Shown piece by piece: positions 24,145 to 33,068 of a stretch of DNA of 52,139 bases. Source of the stretch: Oscillospiraceae bacterium (GTDB taxonomy: Bacteria > Bacillota > Clostridia > Oscillospirales > Oscillospiraceae); assembly GCA_017380435.1 (NCBI GenBank), contig JAFODZ010000035.1, forward strand, positions 1 through 52,139. Reading direction: 5' to 3'. Within the stretch, counting starts at the first letter, position 1, and every line of letters starts with the position of its first letter. A program made the translations under genes and the position numbers. The notes beneath the pieces were generated by a model. It worked only from the letters and a program-made list of their open reading frames with translations, did not search any database and had not been told where the DNA came from.

Positions 24145-26040
24145 TCATTCTAACTCAAAAGCGCCGGTATAGAGCTGGTAGTAAGTGCCTTTGGCGGCAA
24201 TCAGGTCGTCGTGGGTACCCCGTTCGATGATCCGTCCTCCGTCAAGCACCATAATGCAATCGGAATTGCGCACCGTAGAAAGCCGGTGGGCAATGACAAA
24301 GGTGGTTCTGCCCTGCATCAGCGCATCCATACCCTTTTGCACCAGCGCCTCGGTACGGGTATCGATGGAGGAGGTGGCCTCATCCAAAATCATCACCGGA
24401 GGATCTGCCACCGCCGCCCGGGCAATGGCGATCAGCTGCCGCTGACCCTGGGACAAATTAGCACCGTTGCCGGTGAGCATGGTATCATAGCCCTCCGGAA
24501 GCCGGACGATAAAATCGTGGGCATTGGCCAGCTTTGCCGCGTGGATGCATTCGTCGTCGGTGGCGTCCAGCTTGCCGTAGCGGATATTTTCCATCACCGT
24601 GCCGGTGAACAGGTTGGTATCCTGCAGCACGATGCCCAAGCTGCGGCGCAGGTCTGCTTTACAGATCTTATTAATATTGATGCCGTCGTAGCGGATCTTG
24701 CCGTCGTCGATATCGTAAAACCGGTTGATGAGGTTGGTAATGGTGGTTTTGCCCGCACCGGTGGCGCCCACAAAGGCGATCTTCTGACCGGGGGTGGCAT
24801 ACAGGGAGATATCGTGGAGCACCGTCTTTTCCGGTACATAGCCAAAATCCACATGATGCATGGTGATATCGCCCCGCACCTGGGTATAGGTGACTGTGCC
24901 GTCGGCTTGGTGGGGGTGCTTCCAGGCCCAGCAGCCTGTGCGCTGGGCGCACTCGGTAAGATTGCCGTTTGCGTCGATTTGGGCATTGACCAATGTGACA
25001 TATCCGGCATCCACCTCCGGTTCTTCGTCCATCATCTCAAAGATCCGCTCCGCGCCGGCCAAGGCCATAACGATGGAGTTGATCTGGTTGGAAACCTGGG
25101 AGATGGGCATATTGAAGGAGCGGGAAAGCAGCATAAAGGTCATCAGCCGTCCCACATCCAGCAGCTGCCCCTCCGATGCCACGATGAGAATGCCGCCCAC
25201 AACCGCCAGCACCGCGTACTGGATATAACCCAAATTGTTATTCAGCGGCCCCATCAGATTGGCCATTTTGCCTGCGGTATAGGCATTTTTGCACAGCTCG
25301 TCGTTGAGCTTGTCAAACTCTTCCTTACAGATCTCTTCGTGATTAAAGACCTTAACCACCTTCTGCCCGGTGATCATCTCCTCCACAAAGCCGTTAAGCT
25401 TACCCAAAGAGCGCTGCTGACCGATAAAGTACTTGGCAGCCTTGCCGGCCACCGTCACCGTCAGCAGTGTGATCAGCGCCACCGTCAGCAAAATCACGCC
25501 GGTGAGGATCCAGGAGGTTTTGACCATAGCGATGAACAGAACTACCAGCGTGACAATGGAGGAAACACACTGGGGAATAGACTGGCCTACCATCTGGCGC
25601 AAGGTGTCGATATCGCTGGTGTAGCGGGACATCAGGTCGCCTGCAGTATTGCGGTCAAAATACCGCACCGGCAGGCGCTGCATCTTGGTAAACAGGTCAT
25701 CCCGGACCCGTTTTTGTGTGCCCTGGCTGACGCCAACCATTAAAAACTGCTGCAAAAACGATGCCACAACACCAAGGGCAAAAATACCTGCCAGCTTGGT
25801 GAGGTAGGCGATCACAGGGGTAAAGTCCCGATCGCCGGACTGGGCCATTGGCTTGACCATATTGACGATGGCGCCGATGGCCTCACTGCCGGTGGCCTGA
25901 GCCTTAGCGGTGGCATAGATGCACACCACCACCAAAATCAGCACCGGAATATAGCCTTTCAGATACCCGAACAGGCGGGCAAGGGTTTTGGCCGGGTTCT
26001 TGGCCTTGCGGCCGTCGCCTTTCATTCTCACAGGGGGCAT
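24145..26040 (-). CDS. ABC exporter half, catalytically complete (MdlB-like)
   Basis: A 631-residue fusion of a six-helix exporter membrane domain and an ATPase domain. Walker A is GATGAGKTT, the signature is LSQGQ, and Walker B with the catalytic Glu is VMILDEATSSID. Between the domains lies the family-specific insert with a CAQRTGCWAW segment. Its ATG overlaps the stop of the upstream half-transporter by one base (TAATG), so the two form one heterodimer. Substrate is unknown; drug, lipid or peptide export are usual for this group. Confidence 0.9.
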   Translation of the reverse strand: MPPVRMKGDGRKAKNPAKTLARLFGYLKGYIPVLILVVVCIYATAKAQATGSEAIGAIVNMVKPMAQSGDRDFTPVIAYLTKLAGIFALGVVASFLQQFLMVGVSQGTQKRVRDDLFTKMQRLPVRYFDRNTAGDLMSRYTSDIDTLRQMVGQSIPQCVSSIVTLVVLFIAMVKTSWILTGVILLTVALITLLTVTVAGKAAKYFIGQQRSLGKLNGFVEEMITGQKVVKVFNHEEICKEEFDKLNDELCKNAYTAGKMANLMGPLNNNLGYIQYAVLAVVGGILIVASEGQLLDVGRLMTFMLLSRSFNMPISQVSNQINSIVMALAGAERIFEMMDEEPEVDAGYVTLVNAQIDANGNLTECAQRTGCWAWKHPHQADGTVTYTQVRGDITMHHVDFGYVPEKTVLHDISLYATPGQKIAFVGATGAGKTTITNLINRFYDIDDGKIRYDGININKICKADLRRSLGIVLQDTNLFTGTVMENIRYGKLDATDDECIHAAKLANAHDFIVRLPEGYDTMLTGNGANLSQGQRQLIAIARAAVADPPVMILDEATSSIDTRTEALVQKGMDALMQGRTTFVIAHRLSTVRNSDCIMVLDGGRIIERGTHDDLIAAKGTYYQLYTGAFELE

Positions 26041-27788
26041 TATTCCTCACCGCCCTTCTTCTGGGATTCATAGACCTCGCGGTAGATCCCGGAAGTCTTC
26101 AGCAGGCTTTCGTGGTCGCCTACAGCACAGATCATACCGTTATCGATCACCACGATCATATCCGCATCCTGCACGGATGCCACCCGCTGGGCAATGATCA
26201 GCTTGGTGGTATTGGGGATCTCCTCCCGGAAGGCCTGGCGGATCATAGCATCGGTGCGGGTATCTACGGCGGAGGTGGAATCGTCCAAAATGAGGATCTT
26301 CGGCTTTTTCAGCAGCGCACGGGCAATACAAAGCCGCTGCTTCTGACCGCCGGAGACATTAGTTCCCCCCTGCTCGATATAGGTATCGTAGCCGTCGGGG
26401 AAGGCGGTGACAAAATCGTGGGCGCAGGCCAGTCGGCAGGCGCGCTCTATCTCTGCATCGGTGGCATCGGGATTGCCCCAGCGCAGGTTCTCCTTGATCG
26501 TGCCGGAAAACAGCACATTCTTTTGCAGCACCATAGCCACCTCGTCCCGCAGCACCTGCAAATCGTAGCTGCGCACATCCACGCCGCCCACCTTCACGCA
26601 GCCGTCGGCCACATCGTAAAGCCGGGGAATGAGCTGCACCAGGGTGGATTTGCCGGAGCCTGTGCCGCCCAAAATGCCCACCGTTGCACCGCTTGGGATA
26701 TGCAGATCCACTTCCTTCAGCGCCCGGTGCTTGGCGGTGGCAGCGTAGCGGAAGCTGACATTTTCAAAGTCAATGGCACCGTTTGCCACTTCGGTCACGG
26801 CATTTTCCGCAGGAGATACCAGATCCGGCTCTTCCGAGAGGATCTCATAGCACCGCTTGAGCGGCGCGCGGCTCATCGTGAGCATCACGAACACCATACT
26901 GAACATCAGCAAAGAGGATAGAATCTGAGTGGTATAGGTAAACATGGCGCTCAGCTCTTCCGTAGTCAGTCCCAGAGCGGGATTGTTGCCGGAATCGACG
27001 ATCATCTTCGCGCCAAACCAGGACAGTGCCAGCATACAGCCATAGACGCAGAACTGCATAATGGGACTGTTCAGCGCCACGATCCGCTCGGCCTTGCAGA
27101 AATCTTTATAGATCGAGCCGGAGATGGCGGTAAATTTCTCTACTTCCTTGTCCTCCCGGACGAAGGATTTGACCACCCGCACGCCATGGATATTTTCCTG
27201 TACCACCGTATTGAGCCGGTCGTAGGTCTTGAACACCCGGTCGAAAATCTGAAACACCAGCGGTGCCAGCAGCACGATGGCCAAAATCAAAATCGGCAGC
27301 GCGGCGCAGAACACCAGGCTCAGCTTCCGATCAATGCTCATCGCCGCGGTCATCGCCAGAATCAGCATCATCGGGCTGCGGATCGCCATACGAATCAGCA
27401 TTTGGAAGGACATCTGCAGGTTGGCCACATCGGAGGTCAGCCGGGTGACGATGGATGCAGAGGAAAATTTATCAATATTGCCAAAGCTGAACCGCTGCAC
27501 CCGATGGAACATATCGTGGCGCAAATTTTTGGCAAAGCCGGTGCCGGCTTTGGATGCCAAAAAGGCCGACGACGCACCAAAGGCCAGGGAAATCAAGGCG
27601 CAAACCACCAAGATCACCGACCATTTGAGCACAAGGTCGCTTCTGCCGGCTTCCACACCATGCCGGTACAGCTGGGTCATAATCAGCGGAATCAGCACTT
27701 CCATGGCCACCTCGCCCACCATACACAGAGGACTGAGCATAGCCGCCCATTTATATTCCCGGACACACCGGGCAAGCCATCGAATCAT
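26040..27788 (-). CDS. ABC exporter half, degenerate-site partner (MdlA-like)
   Basis: A 582-residue membrane-ATPase fusion. Walker A GGTGSGKST and signature VSGGQ are canonical. Walker B ends ILILDD, with Asp where the catalytic Glu belongs, so one of the two ATP sites in the heterodimer should be inactive, as in other asymmetric exporters. ATG at 27788 follows AAGGAG; a TTG seven codons upstream overlaps that site and was rejected. Both halves are read from one promoter. Confidence 0.9.
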   Translation of the reverse strand: MIRWLARCVREYKWAAMLSPLCMVGEVAMEVLIPLIMTQLYRHGVEAGRSDLVLKWSVILVVCALISLAFGASSAFLASKAGTGFAKNLRHDMFHRVQRFSFGNIDKFSSASIVTRLTSDVANLQMSFQMLIRMAIRSPMMLILAMTAAMSIDRKLSLVFCAALPILILAIVLLAPLVFQIFDRVFKTYDRLNTVVQENIHGVRVVKSFVREDKEVEKFTAISGSIYKDFCKAERIVALNSPIMQFCVYGCMLALSWFGAKMIVDSGNNPALGLTTEELSAMFTYTTQILSSLLMFSMVFVMLTMSRAPLKRCYEILSEEPDLVSPAENAVTEVANGAIDFENVSFRYAATAKHRALKEVDLHIPSGATVGILGGTGSGKSTLVQLIPRLYDVADGCVKVGGVDVRSYDLQVLRDEVAMVLQKNVLFSGTIKENLRWGNPDATDAEIERACRLACAHDFVTAFPDGYDTYIEQGGTNVSGGQKQRLCIARALLKKPKILILDDSTSAVDTRTDAMIRQAFREEIPNTTKLIIAQRVASVQDADMIVVIDNGMICAVGDHESLLKTSGIYREVYESQKKGGEE

Positions 27789-27821
27789 AGGAAGACTCCT
27801 TCTTACCAAATGTTTTCCCTT

Positions 27822-27849
27822 ATTTTACCATAATCCATAGGGATTGCAA
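27822..27849 (-). promoter_or_regulatory. Promoter of the ABC exporter operon
   Basis: Minus strand TTGCAA (27849-27844), 16-base spacer, TAAAAT (27827-27822), about 34 bases from the start codon. Confidence 0.55.
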
Positions 27850-28203
27850 TACAATTAAAAAAAGTTTACAAATGAAAAAACCGCCGCCCGGGGATAAACA
27901 GGCAGCGGCTTTCTCTTGGGTTTCAAGAAGAGAGGTAGAACAGAGGATACGCGTCGGGACAAGGGGATGTTTTGTCCCGGAAGACCGGCATATTACGGTT
28001 TCTGCCAACCTTCTGATTTCATTCTATCGGCCTTCTTTGAACAAGGCGTGTAGAGTTTTCAAATTTTTCGTGAACATTCTGTAAATTGCAGAAATATTCT
28101 GCAAGTTCAATGGCAAATTTGCCCTTATTTTTCGACATTTACAAAGATTATTCATTTTGGTGCGTGGCATATTAACAAAGGCAGAGAAAAAGGAGGGCAA
28201 AAA
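27850..28203. other. Gene-free region ahead of spoIVB
   Basis: No supported gene. It holds a hairpin CGGGACAA/TTGTCCCG (27955-27979) and the nine-base word GGCATATTA twice (27987-27995 and 28166-28174). CATATTA resembles the -10 element of forespore sigma factors, which control spoIVB in Bacillus, but no convincing matching -35 was found. The spoIVB ribosome site AAGGAGGG is at 28190-28197. Confidence 0.4.
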
Positions 28204-29172
28204 ATGAAAAAATTCGCATTGCGGCTGTTGGCAGCAGCCGTATGTTTGTACGCCTGCGCCCAGAGCGTATGGGGCGCGCAGCTTGTGGTGCCCGGAGGAC
28301 AGGTGATCGGGCTGCAGATCTTGGATGATACGGTGACCATCGCCGCATTCGACGAGGAATTGGGACAGTCCGCCCAGGATTGCGGCTTGCAGGTGGGCGA
28401 CCGCATCGCCGCGATTAACGGCATCCCTGTTCAGTCGGCGCAGCAGGTGGCCGACGGGCTTATGCGCACAGACGGGCAGGCAAAAATCGACCTGGTTCGC
28501 AACGGACAGACCAAAACCGTCTATGTTTTGCCGGAAATTACAGAAAACGGCCCCCGGTTGGGGGTGTATTTAAAACAAGGGATCACCGGCGTGGGAACGG
28601 TGACCTGGTATGATCCCAACACCGGGAAATTCGGAGCGCTGGGTCACGGGGTCAACGGCACAGATGGCAATTTGGCGGATATGGCCCAGGGCACCGTATA
28701 TAACGCCACGGTGCTGACGGTGAAAACCGGTAAGGCCGGACAGCCTGGACAGCTGATGAGTACCGTCACCGGCACAGGGCAGATCGGTTCGCTGACAAAA
28801 AACACCCCCCAGGGTGTATTTGGAACTGCCCGGCTGTCTGCCGATGCGGAGCTGCTGCCCATTGGCAGTAAGGAACAGGTGCGCATCGGCAAAGCCACCA
28901 TTCGCTCCACCGTGGCAGACGGGCAGATCCGGGAATATTCTGTGGATATTATTAAGGTATATCCCAATTCCGGCCCTTCCGGGCGGAATATGCTGCTCAA
29001 GGTCACCGACCCGGCGCTTCTCAATGCCACCGGCGGCATCGTCCAGGGTATGAGCGGCAGTCCTATTATCCAAGACGGCAAGCTTGTGGGCGCCGTGACC
29101 CATGTTTTAGTCAATGACCCCACAACCGGCTACGGCATCTTCATCGAGAATATGTTAGATGCCGCGGCATAA
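28204..29172 (+). CDS. spoIVB: SpoIVB-type sporulation serine peptidase
   Basis: S55-family protease that in Bacillus is made in the forespore, secreted between the membranes and triggers pro-sigma-K processing. The 322-residue protein starts with a hydrophobic export segment. A PDZ domain (about 30-110) and the S55 domain follow, with H148 in GHGV and S286 in GMSGSP as the predicted catalytic residues. It is shorter than Bacillus SpoIVB (about 426 residues), lacking most of the region between the membrane anchor and PDZ. The last 41 codons, beginning exactly at the catalytic motif, are repeated in diverged form at 33069-33194. spo0A is not adjacent, unlike in Bacillus. Confidence 0.88.
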   Translation: MKKFALRLLAAAVCLYACAQSVWGAQLVVPGGQVIGLQILDDTVTIAAFDEELGQSAQDCGLQVGDRIAAINGIPVQSAQQVADGLMRTDGQAKIDLVRNGQTKTVYVLPEITENGPRLGVYLKQGITGVGTVTWYDPNTGKFGALGHGVNGTDGNLADMAQGTVYNATVLTVKTGKAGQPGQLMSTVTGTGQIGSLTKNTPQGVFGTARLSADAELLPIGSKEQVRIGKATIRSTVADGQIREYSVDIIKVYPNSGPSGRNMLLKVTDPALLNATGGIVQGMSGSPIIQDGKLVGAVTHVLVNDPTTGYGIFIENMLDAAA

Positions 29173-29173
29173 C

Positions 29174-29242
29174 GGGCGGATAATATCCGCCCCTACGTTG
29201 GGAAACGGCGGATTTTCGTTGTAGGGGCGGTTATCAACCGCC
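29174..29242. repeat. Two family D hairpins after spoIVB
   Basis: GGGCGGATAATATCCGCCCC then, after CTACGTTG, GTAGGGGCGGTTATCAACCGCCC. The inner arms differ between the two but remain complementary. Confidence 0.7.
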
Positions 29243-29302
29243 CGCTTTTTGTTGCACTTTTCATTGCCCTGTGATAAGATAAATAAAAAGGAGGCGGCTT
29301 CT

Positions 29303-30991
29303 ATGTCAGTAATACACCAGAAGTTATCTATGCTTTTTATTATCCTTTGCATATTGCTTGCTGGGTGTGCAGTGCTAAACCAGCAGAATACAATAGACAA
29401 CAACAATTCACAGACATCCTTGCCGCAGTCTGCAAAGCTCAGCGATATAAAAGAGGGGCGGCATTACCGGACTGAAGAATACGCAGCAGACTTTAAAGTG
29501 TTTACTGTTACCACCGCGTACGGCACTGTTCACATGGAGCAAGAGATTTTTGAGAAAGGTGCATTGCAGGATGCAGTGCTCCAAATTGAAAAAGATCTGG
29601 TGGCAATCACAGGGAAAATAGGCAATGCCTTACCATGCCCCCTGGAACTCTATCTGGTAGAAAAAACCATTTCCGGGCAACCGCAGAACGGCGCAGGACG
29701 CATTTACTGTACGCTGCAGGATATTGGTTCCGGTACATATCGTCAGGCATTGGTGGCAGAAGCGTATGGATTGACAATGCTTTGGCAAAATATTGGGCTC
29801 TGTCGATTCATCTTCGAAGAGCCAATCGACACTACTTCTCTGTTGAAAGATTTCACAGAAAGCGGACATTATGTATCGTCTCTGTTCCCGGCATATTTCA
29901 TGCCTGAATTTTGTGATGTTGACACTATGCAGTTGGCACAGAAATTGTCGCAGAGTGTGACAGGAACCTTTTTACAGAACAATAGCTTGGAAGAATATAT
30001 CCGATTGGAAACTGCCGAACCGGCGGTACAGCTATGGGCTTCCAAGCATCAGCTGGAAACGCCTGTGCTTCCGGAGGGTCATAAAGAAGTTTCGCATTTG
30101 AAGGTTTCTCATATTTCTGCAAAAGCAGCAACTATCTATGCAGACTCAGATATGAACCGGTTCCGCTTTGAAATTCAGCCAACAGATTGGATTGGCACAG
30201 CAGAGGAATACTACCTCTTCCTTTGCCAGTTCTACGATGGATATGTGAAACTGCTGCAGCGTATGCAGGAATTACTTCCCAAATCATTTGAACAAGTGCA
30301 AAAACACACAAATACTGTCACATATGTGCGTTTTATCCACTCAAGTGGACAAACAAAAGCTGATTTTCTCTCTTCAGAAATCAGTATTGGAGAGCCCGGT
30401 AGTCTTTGGCACGAACTTTGTCATATCCTGCTACCCAGAGATTTGGCTCTCAACGGGGAAGATATCTGGTTGAGCGAGGGACTAGCAACCTGGTTTGCTG
30501 CCGAATTGGAGACACAATACGGGATGACCAGACGGGATCCTATGTTTATTTATCTGACTGATCCAACCGCATTTCAGGATGTGGACCCCGTAGCTATGGA
30601 GCAGCAGGCGTGTATTGTTGCGTGCTATGAACAGTTTGCCTCCCTGCCTGCAACCAGTATGGATATTGATGCCGGTGCGTTCTACCGTGCTTGCGGTATT
30701 ATAACACTGCTTCGACCGGATCTTGATAATAGAAACGGACTACCGATGAACGAGTATTCGGTTGAGGGCTCCAAACGCACAAAGCGTATAGGAAAAAACG
30801 GAAATACTCTCACCTATCCGGAGACTATGCTGGCCATTGATTATTTAGCCGAGCAACATGGAATAGATATGGTCGTATCTGGTTTTTTGGAGCAAGTGTC
30901 TTTTGATGAATGGTACGGTATGACATATCTGCAATTTTATAAGCAATTTGTGGGATGGGTACAAAATCAATATAAAAACTATTGCCCCTAA
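29303..30991 (+). CDS. Lipoprotein with zinc-metallopeptidase motif, unknown family
   Basis: A 562-residue exported lipoprotein: basic N terminus, hydrophobic core and lipobox LLAGC with Cys22. HELCH (370-374) is a HExxH zinc motif, and E392 in WLSEGLATWF, 18 residues later, is placed like the third ligand of gluzincins, so it could be an extracellular peptidase. The rest is not recognised. AAGGAGG precedes the chosen ATG; 18 earlier codons were dropped. The gene is clearly more A+T-rich than its surroundings and lies in the island between the two spoIVB 3' ends, suggesting horizontal acquisition. Confidence 0.7.
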   Translation: MSVIHQKLSMLFIILCILLAGCAVLNQQNTIDNNNSQTSLPQSAKLSDIKEGRHYRTEEYAADFKVFTVTTAYGTVHMEQEIFEKGALQDAVLQIEKDLVAITGKIGNALPCPLELYLVEKTISGQPQNGAGRIYCTLQDIGSGTYRQALVAEAYGLTMLWQNIGLCRFIFEEPIDTTSLLKDFTESGHYVSSLFPAYFMPEFCDVDTMQLAQKLSQSVTGTFLQNNSLEEYIRLETAEPAVQLWASKHQLETPVLPEGHKEVSHLKVSHISAKAATIYADSDMNRFRFEIQPTDWIGTAEEYYLFLCQFYDGYVKLLQRMQELLPKSFEQVQKHTNTVTYVRFIHSSGQTKADFLSSEISIGEPGSLWHELCHILLPRDLALNGEDIWLSEGLATWFAAELETQYGMTRRDPMFIYLTDPTAFQDVDPVAMEQQACIVACYEQFASLPATSMDIDAGAFYRACGIITLLRPDLDNRNGLPMNEYSVEGSKRTKRIGKNGNTLTYPETMLAIDYLAEQHGIDMVVSGFLEQVSFDEWYGMTYLQFYKQFVGWVQNQYKNYCP

Positions 30992-31024
30992 TGCTAAACA
31001 CTCATATTATTCAGTTCAATAAAC

Positions 31025-31054
31025 TTGCCTTTTCCTATGTTTTCGTGCTATAAT
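31025..31054 (+). promoter_or_regulatory. Promoter of the AlbA_2 gene
   Basis: TTGCCT (31025-31030), 18-base spacer, TATAAT (31049-31054). A second TATAAT lies at 31060-31065. Confidence 0.6.
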
Positions 31055-31115
31055 TGGTGTATAATGTTAGAGAGATCGAATGGCCGTATAAACTACGCAT
31101 GTTAGGAGCGCTGAA

Positions 31116-32564
31116 ATGGAAAACTTGGATAAGCTGATTAAGGAATTATGCAAGCTCCCAAATGAGACCCAATGGTTGGAGTTTAAGCATAACAATTACA
31201 ATCCTGAAATGATTGGGCAAGATATCAGTGCCTTGGCTAATAGTGCAGCTCTTCACGAGAAAAGCTGTGCCTATATGCTATGGGGTGTCCATGATGAAAC
31301 ACACGAAATTGTTGGAACGGAATACAATCTCCAGACGCTGAAAAAGGGAAATCAAGAGATTGAAAATTGGCTACGCAGCCTCCTGTCCAAGAATGCCGAT
31401 TTTGAATACCACATGGTTAGCATGGACGGCAAAAATGTTGGTGTTCTGATAATCCACCGTGCCGTCAACCAAACGGTTATGTTCGAGAAATGCGATTATA
31501 TTCGCGTTGGAAGTTATACCAAGAAACTGAGTGAATACCCGGCTTTGCAAGCGCAACTTTGGGATCGTCTGCGTACTTCTAAATTTGAGGAACGCTTTGC
31601 AAAACAAGATTTGGATATGGTTACTGCTCTTGGTATGTTGGAGTATTCAACCTACTTTGACCTTATAAAAACACCTCAGCCCACTAACGCAGAAGGCATC
31701 TGCCACTATATGGAGGAAGAGGGAATCCTCGTAAAGCAGGATAACGGTTTATATGCAATCACAAACTTAGGCGCAATCCTGTTCGCCAAGCGGTTGGCAG
31801 ATTTCCCTCGTTTGTCCAGAAAGGCCGTTCGCGTTGTTCAATATCAAGGCAGCAATCGTTTGAACATGCTGAAAGAATATGACGGGACCAAGGGATATGC
31901 TGTTGGTTTCGAAGGCTTGCTGGGTTTTATCGATGCACTGCTTCCTACTGCCGAAGTGATTAAAGGTGCATTGAGAGAAAAGAAAACAGCCTATCCGAGC
32001 CTGGCAATTAGAGAAGCTGTTGGCAACGCCCTAATACATCAGGACTTTGCTATTCCCGGAACTGGCCCTGTTGTAGAGATTTTTGACGGAAGAATCGAAA
32101 TTACTAACCCCGGTACGCCTATGGTAGATATCAAGCGCATTGTGGATAATCCGCCCAGATCTCGGAATGAGAAATTGGCAGAACTCATGCGGCGCTTGAG
32201 GATATGCGAGGAACTCGGAACAGGTTGGGACAAGATTGTTATCTCCTGTGAAATGGACTTACTTCCTGCACCAAAGATTGATCTGTATGAAGAGAACACG
32301 AAGGTAACACTTTATGCAGAGATGCCTTTTGGAAATATTTCTGCAGAAGATAAGCTCTGGGCATGCTATCTCCACGCATGTATTAAACAAGTACAGAATG
32401 AACAGTTAACCAATACTTCTTTGCGAGATCGCTTTGGTTTGAAGCAATCCTCTTCCGGTAGTGCATCACGTCTTATTAAGGAAGCTGTAACAGCAGGCTT
32501 AATAAAGCCCTTAGATCCTGATACTGCACCACGGTATATGCGCTATCTTCCTTATTGGGCCTAG
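31116..32564 (+). CDS. AlbA_2 (Schlafen-like) ATP-binding protein
   Basis: A 482-residue COG2865-type protein. The N-terminal AlbA_2 domain opens with QWLEFKHN and ALANSAAL and continues to about residue 160. A GHKL-like ATPase part follows, with REAVGNALIHQDF (N box), ITNPGTP and ELGTGWDKI. A winged-helix-like C-terminal segment (TNTSLRDRFGLKQSSSGSASRLIKEA) ends it. Such proteins are found on mobile elements and near defence genes and are often called transcriptional regulators or divergent AAA proteins; the activity is unproven. It is A+T-rich like the lipoprotein gene and has its own promoter. Confidence 0.85.
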   Translation: MENLDKLIKELCKLPNETQWLEFKHNNYNPEMIGQDISALANSAALHEKSCAYMLWGVHDETHEIVGTEYNLQTLKKGNQEIENWLRSLLSKNADFEYHMVSMDGKNVGVLIIHRAVNQTVMFEKCDYIRVGSYTKKLSEYPALQAQLWDRLRTSKFEERFAKQDLDMVTALGMLEYSTYFDLIKTPQPTNAEGICHYMEEEGILVKQDNGLYAITNLGAILFAKRLADFPRLSRKAVRVVQYQGSNRLNMLKEYDGTKGYAVGFEGLLGFIDALLPTAEVIKGALREKKTAYPSLAIREAVGNALIHQDFAIPGTGPVVEIFDGRIEITNPGTPMVDIKRIVDNPPRSRNEKLAELMRRLRICEELGTGWDKIVISCEMDLLPAPKIDLYEENTKVTLYAEMPFGNISAEDKLWACYLHACIKQVQNEQLTNTSLRDRFGLKQSSSGSASRLIKEAVTAGLIKPLDPDTAPRYMRYLPYWA

Positions 32565-32703
32565 TTAACTTGCTGTTAACTTGCCGGTAACTTGCTAGCG
32601 TTAACTAGTACGCATTAATGTACTGCTAAATATTAAGAAATCCCTACTAATTGCGTCTAGTATATAACTTTTACTTGCTTTAATTAACTTGCTGGTAACT
32701 TGC
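32563..32703 (+). repeat. Five 11-base GTTAACTTGC units in two clusters
   Basis: AGTTAACTTGC, TGTTAACTTGC and CGGTAACTTGC run in tandem at 32563-32595, starting on the AlbA_2 stop codon. AATTAACTTGC and TGGTAACTTGC follow at 32682-32703. The period equals one helical turn, so the units face the same side of the DNA. Function unknown. Confidence 0.7.
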
Positions 32704-33068
32704 CTAGTATTACTCTATATTACTATCCCTTAATACTATACTAAGTAATGCTCGAAGACTGTGTTTCTCTATCTACCTAGAGTATTATTAATACTAATAC
32801 TGAAAAACACTATTCACAAGGTAAACTCATAGTTGCAAAGCCGCCGCTTGCCCGGCGGCTTTGTCCCTTCTAGGCACAAAAACCGACGGTCCGGCAAATA
32901 TCAGAATTTGTCGAAAATGCGAGAAGTCTTAAAATACGGTATTTTCGACATTTCATCTATGTCAAGTTAAGGATTGCGGTTGCGGTGTGCCAAAACCTGC
33001 CTTTTACCTGCAAAAACGCATAAAAACCGCAGAAAAACACAAAAATCTTTTGTCCCCTACTTGACATC
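32704..33068. other. A+T-rich gene-free region of the spoIVB island
   Basis: No supported gene. It contains a GCCGCCG/CGGCGGC hairpin (32837-32862) with a weak T tract and a ten-base inverted repeat TGTCGAAAAT/ATTTTCGACA (32909-32918 and 32941-32950). TTTTCGACATTT at the end of that repeat also occurs upstream of spoIVB near 28129-28140. Small A-rich tracts follow up to the spoIVB remnant. Confidence 0.4.
32837..32862 (+). terminator. Possible terminator after the AlbA_2 gene
   Basis: AAAGCCGCCG and CGGCGGCTTT pair over ten bases; only a short T run follows. Confidence 0.5.

Noticed and set aside
24211-25743. 510-codon plus-strand frame
   Set aside because: Antisense to an intact ABC exporter gene.
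27872-28084. Short plus-strand frame of 70 codons ahead of spoIVB
   Set aside because: No ribosome site, low-complexity start and no family resemblance.
32563-32703. CRISPR array
   Set aside because: Units of 11 bases in direct tandem, no spacers and no cas genes.
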